A stretch of DNA of 64,000 nucleotides. Source: Malania oleifera (lineage: Eukaryota > Streptophyta > Magnoliopsida > Santalales > Ximeniaceae). The position numbers and the translations under genes were made by a program. A model generated the notes under the pieces. It was not told the origin of the DNA, ran no database searches, and was given only the letters and a program-made list of their open reading frames with translations. Position 1 is the first letter of the stretch, and each line of letters opens with the position of its first letter. The stretch lies in the NCBI RefSeq assembly GCF_029873635.1, contig NC_080426.1, forward strand, positions 54,016,093 through 54,080,092. Direction: 5' to 3'. Positions 36,046-47,200 of this stretch are shown here, piece after piece.

Positions 36046-37330
36046 TTAGGCTACTTGTTGAGTGTAACCTTTAGCTACTAATCGAGCTTTGTACCTTTCA
36101 ATAGTTCCATCTGCCTTATACTTAATTGGAAATGCCCACTTACAACCAATAGTCTGTTTATGTTGAGAAAGAGTTACAAGTTCCCAAGTTTTATTTAATT
36201 CCAAGGCATTTAATTCATTTTGCATTGCAGCTTGCCATTCAGGTATTTGAGTAGCTAATTTGTAAGTTTTGGGTTCTTTAGAAGCTGAAATGGAGACTAG
36301 AAAAGCTTTATGAGAAGGAGATAATTGTTTTTCATAAAGATAATCAGAGATGGGATATAGAATACCTTTATTAGAAAAACAATTAGCAATATCAGATGAA
36401 GAAGTTGCAAGTGAGACCTTGGAAGCTGTACCACAGTAAAAATCATGCAAATAGCTTAGCCGTCGTGTAATTCTTGAAGATTTTCTGAGTTGTGGTGAAA
36501 TAATATCTGGGATGGGAACATTGTTCAAAGATGTTAGATGATTGTTGGTTGAATGTGAAGAGGATGGAGGAGTTTGATTAGAAGAATAAAAAAAATCAGA
36601 TGTAGAAGCTGATGGAGGGAATAAGAAAGAATGTGATTCAGGATTAGGTGAAAAAACCTTCAAAGGAAAAATATTTTCAGAAAAAACTACATTTCTTGAG
36701 ATGAAAACTTTATTAGTATTAAGGTCCATTAATTTGTAACCTTTTATGTTAGAAGGATAACCCAAGAATAAACATTTGGTACATCTTTGATCAAATTTAT
36801 GTCTATGGGTTGTAAGTGTTGATGCAAAACAAAGGCAACCAAATACTTTAAGATGAGAAAGATTAGGAGGTTTATCAAAAAGCATTTCAGATGGTGTTTG
36901 GTTGTTAAGACTTCGAGTTGGAATTCTGTTTATAATGTGAGCTGCAGTTAATACACAGTCACTCCAGAAAGGTAAAGGCATATTTGCTTGAAACAATAAG
37001 GCCCTGGCAGTGTTTAACAAATGTTGGTGTTTTCTTTTCACAACACCATTTTGTTGTGGAGTTTCTACACAACATCTTTGATGTATAATGCCATGGTCAT
37101 TATAGAATTGAGTTAAAAGAAATTCAGGACCATTATTTGATCTCACTATTTTAACAGGAACATTGAATTGGGTTACTACCATTGTGCAAAAATTTTTAAC
37201 GATAGAAGAAACTTCAGATTTCATCTTGAGCATGTATACCCAAGTACAACGAGTATGATCATCAACTATAGTAAGAAAATACTTGAAACCAGAATAGGAA
37301 ACAACATTGAATGGTCCTCATATATCACAA
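36046..37330 (-). pseudogene. Copia integrase and RT N-terminus, catalytic residues lost
   Basis: The integrase begins near 37330 (KFDLIH) with an in-frame stop, then runs open from 37233. Expected catalytic words are changed. S-D-N-G reads S-N-N-G in IVRSNNGPEF, and G-V-V-E-R-K-H reads G-V-V-K-R-K-H in QQNGVVKRKHQHLL, so the second Asp and the Glu of the DDE triad are gone. Both are G-to-A changes on the coding strand. Then come PSEMLFDKPPNLSHLKVFGC and a serine-rich linker. The RT start is NELNALELNKTWELV to KGYTQQVA, where a stop closes the frame. Confidence 0.88.
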
Positions 37331-37650
37331 TGGATCAAATCAAATTTGTTCTTTGAACTAGACTAAGATACAGGAAATGAGAGTTTTCTTTGTTTTGCTA
37401 AATGACATACATCACAAACATGTGTGGTATTAAAAGATATGGATGACTCAAGCTGTTTAAGATAAGGTAACCTTGAGTTGGAAACATTACCAAGTCTGTA
37501 GTGCCAGGTATCTAATTGATTTTGGGTAATGGTTGAAGCCAAAGATGAAGAATGAAACTTGGCTTGATTGTGAGTAGCAGCCTTTGAAGGAACTTGAGAT
37601 AAATGGTACAGTCCATGTTTCTCAATATGAGTTAAAGAAGGCAGTATGAG

Positions 37651-38178
37651 TTAATTGGTCCCAATCATCTTCTTTGTTAATTGGTCCTGTAGAAGGCAAT
37701 ATGAGTTAAAGAAAGAAACACAAATGTTAGATTGTTTTGTTAGTTTAGAAACAGACAACAGATTGAATGAAAAACTGGGAACACACAACACATTATGTGA
37801 AGACAGTATATTTGAAATGCAAATACTGCCAATGTGTGAAGCTGGAAAAGAGTTTCCATTTGGCAAATTTATGGAAGTGTTGATTGGTGTAGGTGGAGAA
37901 GAATATAATGAAGGTGAACATATCATGTGATCTGTTACACCTGTATCTAAAATCCATGAATGTACATTCTGCAGAGATGAAGAAACTAAATAACAAAAAT
38001 TTGAAGGGTTACCAGAAAATTGAGAAGTAACAATGTTAACAGCCGGAGAAGATGTTTGATGAGATATTGGAGATGAAGTAGAATTTGCAAGTGCTAGCAA
38101 TTTATTGAATTCCTCAGAAGTAAAAGAAAACTTTGGATCCTCATTACTCTGTTGAAGAGAAAGCTCAGGAGTTGTCAT
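37651..38178 (-). pseudogene. Copia zinc-knuckle tail and aspartic protease
   Basis: An open frame of 175 codons. The active-site word is WILDTGVTDHMI (family form D-T/S-G-A-T-D-H-M), followed by LLSVSKLTKQSN, typical of copia proteases. The region to 37390 continues toward the pre-integrase His/Cys block (CHLAKQRKLSFP) but with stops and shifts. Confidence 0.85.
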
Positions 38179-39133
38179 GGCAGCATGTGCAGTAGGTGGC
38201 TTCCTTTTTCCTTTTGGTCCAGTCCAGCCAGGAGGAAAACCATGAAGATGAAAACATTTTTCTATTGTATGCCCATTGTATCAACAAATGTGTATAGTAT
38301 AGAGAAAATCTCTTCTGTTTATCCTTTGAGAATTTTAAAAAACCAGATGGCTGAATGTTTTGTTTGGCAATCAAAGCATGAGTTTCACTGCTGACAACAT
38401 TATTTAGTTGTCTTTGACTTTCCTCTTGAAGTAGTAAAGAAAATACTTTCGCCATACTTGGTAAGGGCGAAATCATAAGCAATTGACTTCGAATTGGAGC
38501 ATAGAAATCATTCAGATCAATCAAAAATTTCAACACATAATCAGATTGCTGTCTAACCAACAAAAAATCAAACAGGTTACAAGTACAAGTTGCCATTTTA
38601 CCACAACTACATGTAGGGAATGGTCGGTAGTTAATATATTCATCCCATAATGATTTGAATGAATTAAAATATTCAGTAATTGATAAACAACCCTGAGTAA
38701 TAGAACTAAGAGATTTTTCAAGATGAAAAACTCTGGGACCATCACTTCGTAAGTATCTTGTTTTCAGCTCATTCCAAAGATCAACAGTAGATGTAACATA
38801 GAGAAGACTATTTCTTATTTTCTTGGAAATGGAATTCATTAACCATGAAAGAACTAGATTGTTTGCACGCAGCCATGTAGTATGGAGAGAACACTGATTT
38901 ATAAAAGGAGCAAGAATCGAGCCATCAATGAATGCTACCTTATTTTTAACTGTTAGAGCAATGGTGATTGACCGACTCCATGCAATGTAATTATCACCAC
39001 TAAAAATTTCAGAAACCAGTAATGCACCAGGATTATCACTTGGATGTAAGTAATATGGACTGGATGAATCATCAGAAAGATTGATCATACGATGACAATT
39101 TTGAGAACTGGTAGAATTATCAGCAGAAGTCAT
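38165..39133 (-). pseudogene. Copia gag
   Basis: Likely start MTSADNS at 39133. It contains HPSDNPGALLVSEIFSGDNY, ITIALTVKNKVAFIDGSI and the segment SLSITEYFNSFKSLWDEY, matching the Retrotran_gag_3/UBN2_3 type gag of plant copia elements. A frameshift near 38310 moves the zinc knuckle (NGHTIEKCFHLHGFPPGW) into the frame of the protease ORF. Confidence 0.85.
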
Positions 39134-39414
39134 ATATGGAATTTCTCTAAGAAATATAAAAAATTTGCAGATCAACGAATTTTTCTTTGTAAAGACCAGA
39201 GATAAAAGCAATTCACTTGAGACTTTGTAATTTGATACCAGAATAATGCCGATACAAAATACTAATCTATCAGCTTCTCTTGATCAGCGTCAGAATTTTT
39301 CTGAATATTCGTACTGCTCAGAATTTGGAGGCGCAGTGTGGCTAAAAACAGAGCTTTCATGGTTTCTTGAAAATTAAAAAAAATTGCGGAAGGGAAGCAA
39401 ATGCTCTGATACCA

Positions 39415-39625
39415 TGTGAAGTTTTTACATAAGTTGAAAAATTCTTCTCTATTATCTGCTTCAAATACAGAGTATATGTTTGTATTTATATAATACAAGA
39501 ATCAAGAATAAAGAAAACTAACTAATCAGGCTAACTAATTAACTAATTTTCTCTTCTTCTAATTTAACTTGCGTAGCTTTGGATTTCAGTTCTAACTGTT
39601 CAATTCTTGAAGCAATATTCCAACA
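39415..39625 (-). repeat. 5' LTR of the truncated copia element
   Basis: 211 bases; on the minus strand TGTTGGAATATTGC...AAAACTTCACA, ending directly against the primer-binding site. Confidence 0.85.
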
Positions 39626-40039
39626 CTTATTTATCTTATTATTGATCTTATCATGAATGATGGAATCATTATATTCAATATAGTATGCACGGGCCAATCT
39701 GCATATTTTTTTTGTTTTACACCTCGTAACTCTTCCTCAGCCAGGCTTGGGCTGAATAGCGGAGCAAGTACAAGTATTAATATAAAAAATGCGTCCTTTG
39801 TCATTAATATTCACTTGCGGCCTCTCGGGAGAATCGATGACTGCATCTTTATTTATCATTTTTGGGGCTGTCCACCCGAGACAATCCATTCAACGAACCA
39901 AAAAACACCACAACACAAGGAACCGAGTTTTTTCCTTTTTTATCATTTTTTAAAATATATAGATATTAAATAATATTTTTTTACAACACATAATTAGATT
40001 TGTGTTTTACAAAAAATAATCTGCAGTGACACGTGGTAA

Positions 40040-40250
40040 ATCTCGCTACTTGGAGTAACGAGATTTGTGTTTTACGAAAAATAAACCCCAGTGACACGTG
40101 TAAATATCACTACTTGAAGTAGCGAGATTTGGTTAAAAATCGCTATTTGGACTAGCGAGATTACGTCAGAGTGATTTTGGAAAATATTTCTCAGAATAAG
40201 GTATTATTTAATATATATTTTTTAAAAAAAGTTAAAACGGGAAAAAACTC
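40040..40250 (-). repeat. Right terminal inverted repeat of the MULE
   Basis: Inverse copy of 27505-27715, with palindromes at 40037-40066, 40102-40130 and 40138-40162. Confidence 0.9.
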
Positions 40251-40260
40251 GTGATGTGAG
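40251..40260. other. Right copy of 10-bp target duplication
   Basis: GTGATGTGAG, identical to 27495-27504. Confidence 0.9.
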
Positions 40261-40395
40261 CCTTATGATGTAAGACTCGCTCTTGGAGGGCTTAACTTTT
40301 TTTTTTTTTTCAGGAGGGTTTCATTAGAGATTAGTATGGATTGCTTCGTGTTCGGTACGTGCTAATGCAGCTGCCGTTGCCAAAATCACTGATCG
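40261..40395 (+). promoter_or_regulatory. 5' leader of the TAF1B-like gene with two upstream ORFs
   Basis: Only 135 bases separate the MULE target duplication from the start codon. The stretch has a T-run at 40298-40310. A 9-codon upstream ORF lies at 40336-40365 (MDCFVFGTC, then TAA). A second starts at 40365 by TAATG overlap and ends at 40404-40406, past the main ATG in another frame. If transcription starts upstream of 40336, both would reduce translation from 40396. The transcription start is not known. Confidence 0.55.
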
Positions 40396-41203
40396 ATGGC
40401 CACTAACTTGAACTGGACGTGCCAAGCGTGTGGCAATGTGGGCTTCGATGATGGCTCCACCGACGGATTTTTCTACTGTCTCCGGTGTGGTGCCCAGGCC
40501 GAGGACATCATCGACACCGGCGTCGCTGATGAGGACTTCATTGACAAGGGCGACGCCGGAAGTGCCATATACTTGCGCAGCCACCGCCGCCAACAACACT
40601 CCTCCGCCGCCATCAAAGTCGAACCTGTTTCCCAGTCCCAATCGGTGTCACAATTCTGGAATGCCCTCAAAATCCTAGACGACGAAAACGGCGCCCGAGC
40701 TCAGAATGTCAAAAAGGAGGAAATCAAAGATGAAATGTTCGTCGACGGCGTAGGGCCAACGGAGCCCGCTGATTTCGGACAGGATCGCGCCCCAAGCTTC
40801 GACGACTACTACTCGGAAGTGAGGATGCGGTACGTGATGGGCGTTCAACTCATGATACAGATGCAGTGCAAGGCTCTAGTTGAGAAATTCAATGTGAGTC
40901 CTTTGATTTGCGGATTGTCTGGAACCATCTGGTTGCGATTTGTGGCGGCGACGAGGGTTTTTGATGATGGTTGGGCTGATGAGGTTGTCCATGAGTCTGA
41001 ATCTCAGAACCAAGGTAACCCCGTTAAGCTTCTTTTCATATACTTGTTTTTGTTTTTCAATCCTCCTTTCTTTTTGCCATTCTATTTAGTGCTGGATGAA
41101 TATTAAAATTTTTTTCTGAGTGCTACACAAAATGTATGAGTTTTCAGGATTACGGGATATGCTTTATTTGAACTTTGAAGACTTTGAAATATTTACATTC
41201 TAT

Positions 41204-41239
<36 letters not shown>

Positions 41240-44200
41240 ATTTTTAACACAGCTTAAATTGGTAGTTTCACAGTGCATAACTTTGAGTACAATGCTCAAG
41301 TATGATTGTTGGAATTAGCTAGTGTTCATTGCCTGAAGTTAATATTGCGAAAATTGTTTCCCACATGGTTGGCGTGGGAAACCTAACTACGCATTGGACC
41401 AAGAGTTGTAAGACTTGGAGGGACAGTAGGATTCATGATAATATTTGGTGTGTGATTATAGAAATCAATATTTTAAAAGGCTTAATCAAGGCTCGCCCCA
41501 AGGCAAGACATGCTTAAAATGCCTTGAGCCTCAATCCAACATGGCAAATCCGAAAAAGGCTAATGCATTACTCACTAAGGCTTATGCATTAGTACAAAAG
41601 ATGTGACTTTTACACTTTTTTAGTTGAGGTTTATGCATTTTGGGTGTATGAATCTCAAGTTAGTTTGGCTAGAAAATTTTAATTTTGTGTATATATTAAA
41701 GCAATGTCATAATATGAGTGGATTTTTAAAACTCTTGAACGTCAACCTTTCCAAAATAATTGAGGCTTGTGTCTTAAATCTTGAAAATAATTTGAACTTT
41801 GTAATGTTATAGCTATCTCTTGTCATGATTTATGTAATGAATTCAAGTTAGCAATTTTTAAATGCCAACAAGGAGTTGGCAAATTGTATTTGATTTTTTT
41901 TTAACATTATATTTGCGATTTTCTAAATTTTTATTTATTTGTAAAATACATGTAATTTATTTACGTAGTTTTATCTACAAATAAAATTCTCAAAAGGCTT
42001 ATGCTCTAATGTCATAAGGCTTACGTCTCACCTCTTAAGGATTAGAATTGCCTCGCCTTTTAAAACATTGATAGAAATTGTTTTTGGTGATGTAAACCTT
42101 GAAGGTGAGTGAGGACATTTATAAGATCCATGGTGGAACTACCATATTATAGCACGAGGGATGATGTCTTATCATTCATCTATTTCTCTTGTTTGCAGTT
42201 GTTGTTGTTTGATTTCAAAATGTGTACGACATATGAAATTGCTCTATACATGTTCAAAATCCTTTTTTCATGGGATACATGCTTACATTTCCTTTACTTT
42301 ATTCTAACACTTGGATTGTGACTTGTAATTTTTGAGGGGACGAGACAACTTAAAACCTTGCTAAGATGCACATGCATTATTACCATGCAAAGAGTGAAAA
42401 TAAAAAATCTTTGTGCATATTAGTGCTTTAGTTTTTTTATTTTATTTTATTTATATATATATATGTAGATTCTCTTAATAAAACCAAGAAAAAGAAAATA
42501 TTCTGCATTTTTCACAAATTATTTTAATAAATAATATATATTACAAGATATGTTTTTTTTTGCCTTGCACAACTTTTTTTCTTGAGTCCAAATGCTGTTC
42601 TTGCATATCTTTACGATATTCCTAGGACTCACCTGAGAGGTAATGCCATTGGCTTTTGTCTTCCACCCGTTTCGTTTAATCCCATACTTGCCCTTTAATC
42701 ACCTTATGCCATAGGGACTCAAGAATCTCTAATGCCATTGTCTATAAGGAGGATATTTTTGGATATCACAATCTCAAGGCCCAAACCCCCCTTGAACTTA
42801 GGTCTGCTAACCATATCCTAGCTGACTAGGTGGTCTCTCCCACCCTCCCTAGAACCCGAACGAAGAAAATCACGCATTAGCCTCTCTAGAAATTTGACAA
42901 CTTTCAAGGGAATTCTGAACAGGAGATATAATAAATAGGAGTGTTAGAGAGTGAGGCATTAATTAAAGTGGCTTGGCGCCTAAGAGAGAAATAAGCCCTC
43001 TTCCAACACTTTAATCTCCTAGCCACCTTATCTTCTACGTGATTCGAGAATACTTCAGAGTTTTGGTCCATCCCAGATAACTATCATAGATTGAATATTG
43101 GACACCTTGTGAAGGGTTGAAACACTCTTGCTTTACTAGTCAACCAAATAAAATCACCTTGTGGTCTCTCCCACCCTCCTTGGAACCCGAACAAAGAAAA
43201 TCAAGCATTAGCCTCTCTAGAAATTTGACAACTTTCAAGGGAATTCTAAACAAAAGATATAATAAATAGGAGTGTTAGAGAGTGAGGCATTAATTAAAGT
43301 GGCGTGGCTCCTAAGAGAGAAATACGCCTTCTTCCAACACTCTAATCTCCTAGCTACCTTATGTTCTACATGATCCGAGAATACTTTAGAGTTTTGGTTC
43401 GTCCCAGATAACTATCACAGATTGAATATTTGACACCTTGTGAAGGGTTGAAACACTCTTACTTTACTAGTCAACCAAATATTATCGCGGTTTACCACAA
43501 GAACACATTTACTGCAGTTGAAATGTAAATTCAATGGAAAGTAGTAAGCAATTCATGAAAGCAACTGCAGTTGAAATGTAAATTCAATGGAAAGTAGTAA
43601 GCAATTCATGAAAGCAAATATCAGTCGAGCAACAAACATTGAAGTAATGTAGTTCATAAATGAATCCTCTATAAACAACGTGTGTTTAGCGAGTGAGGCA
43701 AGTAGGCTAAACACGTATGCAAAAGTTTGTGAGTTCTACAAGATTGATGAATACTCACCCTCTCCTAAAGAGCTTTGTATGCTATTTTAGTTATGACACT
43801 AGGAAAACATCAAATTGTCAGAGGAGTCATACTCCCACTTTACACTATGATTACACATACTCAAAGCATAAAACCTATAGTAGTATTTACATGATGGTAA
43901 CCCATTCCATGCACACAAGACAAGGAGTCACAAGTAAGCATAGTGCCCGAACAAGTTTGGCCTGTGACACGGAGAGAGACCAAGATAGGATAGGAGCCAC
44001 TAAAGGGATTCACAACCCGCTAGTGAAATGAAATTTTGAAGAGCTCTCTCCCTCTCATTAATGTATGCTATCCCACTCTTGGACATGTTAATCTTAAGGC
44101 TTGAGATTTGCTAAAAAATTTCTAGCAACAAAAGGACTTTTTGAAATTTAGCAAGATTGTCCTTGAGAAGGAGTGGGGTGTCATCATGAAACTAGAAGTG

Positions 44201-47200
44201 AGAGATCTCCACTTCCTATCTCCTGACATGCAAACCACTGATAGCTGCCTTACCTTAAATGTGGAGAAGCATCCTACTGAGACTATCAACAGCTAGGGTG
44301 AATAAAAATGGAGGTAGTGGATCATTTGTCTGAGACCCCTAGAGGCCTTAAACCACTCTTTAGGTTGACCGTTGACAATAAAAGACAGATGAGTAGAGCT
44401 AAGATACCCCTTGATCCACTTTCTCCGTTGGTCCCTAAAGCCTTTTTCGCCCAACTCGTTGTCTAAAAAAATTTAGTTGACCTTGCCTTAAGCTTTCTCA
44501 AAATTCACTTTAAAGAGAATCCCCTTCCTACCCTCCTCCCCACATCTTCTATCACCTTATTAGCCACTAGTACTACATCAGGAATTTGTTTATCATGGAT
44601 GAAAAATGCGAACTGTGCCATTGTGATAGTTTCCCCGAAGACAAGTCTAAGTCTGTGCGCAAGGGCTTTTGATAGAATTTAGTATAGGCCTGTAACTAGG
44701 CTTATCTTTCTAAATTTGTTGACTCTTCTAGCTCTCTCCTTTTTGGGAATGAGGGTGACAAAAGTGGAATTTGCACTAATATTGACCACACTGTTGCGAT
44801 GGAATTCATAAAAAAAAAATTTAAGATATCAACTTCCAACACACACTAATTTTCTTGGAAAAGTGCCATTGAGAAACCATCTGGGCCAGGGGCCTTGTCT
44901 CAACACATGTCAAAAATAGATTTTCTATTTTCTTTAACCTCAAGAGGCCTTTCTAGCCACCTAGCGGAACTCTCTTGGATGGGACTCCAGTCCAGGTTTT
45001 CCACCATCAATCTATTCGGGATCGCTTTAGAAAATAGAGTTTTATAGAATTTTGTAATCTCAACTCCAATATGAGATTGACCCCCAGCCACTTGGCTAGA
45101 ATCTAGGATCAGCTCTTGGATGTATCCTTTCCTCGTTCTCCCATTTGCTACCTTGTGGAAATAACCCGATTTACAGTCCCCCTTCTTCACCTATTTTGCC
45201 CTCGACTTTGATGCCAGCATATGTCCCCTCTCAATAAGAGAATTTCTAACTTGTTGCTAAGTGTGGCTGTCCTGCTCATATCCTTCTCCTCGAGAAGGCC
45301 ATGCTCTTCTAACCTATCCAGTGCGACAAAATCAGAGAGGATATTGTTTTTAGCAACTGTGACATTTCCAAAGTCTCTTTATTCCAATCTTTCAACTTAG
45401 ACTTCAGGAATTTCAGCTTCTTCATGAATTTAAAAGCTTCCTACTCCTCCACCTGACACTTGATCCACCAACCTCTGACTCTCTCACTAAATGAAGGATA
45501 AGTTAACTACATGTTCTCAAAACAGAAGGGAGTGACCCCCACTTCATAGGTTTAGACTCTAAATGGAGAGGGTAGTGGTTGGGAGTGTGTGTAGGGAGTA
45601 TTTTCTGAACGAGATGCGAAAACTTGTCCTTCCACTTAGTTGTGAACAGAAATCTGTCAATACGAGAGCAAGCTTGTCTATCCCCATAAAGCCCCCAAGT
45701 GAGGCTGCCATTATTGATAGGGATATCTCTAACTCCACAGTCTTGAATCTTGAATAAAAAGGTCAAAATTCCTTATACTTGTGGAGGTCCTTAGGTTCCC
45801 TAGGATCTCTTTAGAGCTGTGAGACACATTAAAATACAACTCAGTGAGGGCTATACAAGCCCAAAACATCTGCAAGCTCATTAAGGAATTGAAATCTCAA
45901 AGAGACACAATTCGGCCCATAAATGGTTGTGAACTGCCAAAGATTTGTCTTGAAGGATGCTATTCTAGTATCCCAAACGATAATTTGACCCCCAGTCACT
46001 CTCAACAAGGGAAGACAAACCCAATCTTTATGTCTACTTTTCTGAAGGCTTTTAATTGTGAAGGAATCAACTTCCCTCAGCTTGGTTTCCTGGAAGGCAA
46101 AAAATATCAGGCGTGACCTTAGAAATAAACTCCTTAACCACTCTCCCCTTGGCCCAGTTAACTTGATCTCTAACATTCCAAGAAAAGATCTTCATTGTGC
46201 ACAGGAAAGGGACCTAGCTTGTCTTTTCTTTCCTTCTTTGGTTTAAAGTGGTTAATGGCAAAGTAATCCACTTTTGGGAGGATATGTGGGTGGGTGAATC
46301 TTCATTGGAGTTGAAATTTTCTCGTTTATTCAAGCTTACTTTGCTTCATTATGCTCCCATGAGCTTCTTCACTTCTTTTGAGGAGGTCCTTCTTCTTGGG
46401 ATTTCCATTTCTTTAGGAATCTCAATGAAAGAGAGTCAAATAGTTCATTAGCCTTCTTTTTTTTATTGGACCATCATGTTCCTATCATTCATGAGGACGG
46501 AAGAGTTTGGGAGGGTGATCCTTGGGTACATTCACTTTTAATCCTTTCTATCCCACATTATAAACCTCCCTCCCCAATCCTTTTCCCTTGGAACTGCATT
46601 CTTTTGGGGGCTAAGGTCCCTGGGAGGATTTGAGCTTTTGTTTGGACTGTGATCCTGGAAAGGATTAACAGGCAAGATTTGCTTCAAAGGAGAAGGCCCA
46701 TAAAACCCTCAGTCCTAACATATGCTTCATGTGTTACGCAAGCAATGAAACAAATGCCTAGCAACGAAACAAAAATGAATCAAATGCCTATCTTTTTGTG
46801 CATTGCAGGGTAGCATTGGAGCTCTGGAATGCCCTTTTCTCTCTTGTGGGGAACAGCAGGTGGCCCTGAGAAACGCGGAAAACTTGTTACTGGTCAATTT
46901 CTGGGGTTTTGGAAAGAATAGAAACAGAAGAGCTCTTTGTTTTGTGGCTGTCGTTGCCATCCTTTGGACCCTTTGGGTTGAGAGGGATGCTAGGAGTTTT
47001 AAAGGTCTCTCAACTTATCCACGGTTATTTTGGGTTGCATCCCTTTGGGTAAACTCTCTTGGTTCCTTTAGGGGATTACCGCTGTCCGACCTCACGAGAG
47101 ATTGGAGGGCAGCATTCTTATAATCAATACTTATATTGTTGTTCCTGGTTCCTTTTGTAGCTTATAGTTTTTTTTTTGTTATCCAGGGGGGACTCCTTGT

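Larger units (their letters stand above)
36046..39625 (-). mobile_element. 5' part of a Ty1/copia element nested in the MULE
   Basis: The minus-strand order is LTR (39625-39415), primer-binding site (39414-39403, a perfect TGGTATCAGAGC), gag (39133-38165), protease (38178-37651), integrase and RT start (about 37350-36046). The element stops abruptly just after the RT entry motif (ERYKARLVAKGYTQ). The rest of RT, RNase H and the 3' LTR are absent and no second LTR is visible to the left, so it is a deletion product. The bases CTTAT follow the LTR at 39626-39630 and would be its target duplication, but the partner is lost. Confidence 0.88.
27505..40250 (+). mobile_element. 12.7-kb Mutator-like element carrying a PMD gene
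   Basis: The ends are inverted copies of about 210 bases: GAGTTTTTTCTCGTTTTAAC at the left and its near-exact inverse complement at the right. Each end is bordered by GTGATGTGAG. A 9-11-bp duplication and long terminal inverted repeats are diagnostic of Mutator-like elements. Inside are a transposase remnant (31152-32120), a PMD gene (32483-34704), a 149-bp minisatellite (35026-35503) and a truncated copia element (36046-39625). The region 27720-31150 is mostly AT-rich and non-coding. The transposase lacks its catalytic core, so this copy cannot move itself. The right end is 145 bases upstream of the TAF1B-like start codon, in keeping with the known preference of this superfamily for gene 5' regions. 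Confidence 0.9.

Noticed and set aside
40324..40670. Open frames antisense to and overlapping exon 1 of the TAF1B-like gene (both strands)
   Set aside because: They arise from the GC-rich codons of the real exon and show no domain; the plus-strand frame from 40396 has the conserved zinc ribbon.
46248..47123. Plus-strand frames in intron 1 as extra exons of the TAF1B-like gene
   Set aside because: They belong to the LINE zinc-binding C-terminus, and exon 1 already joins exon 2 in the correct phase.
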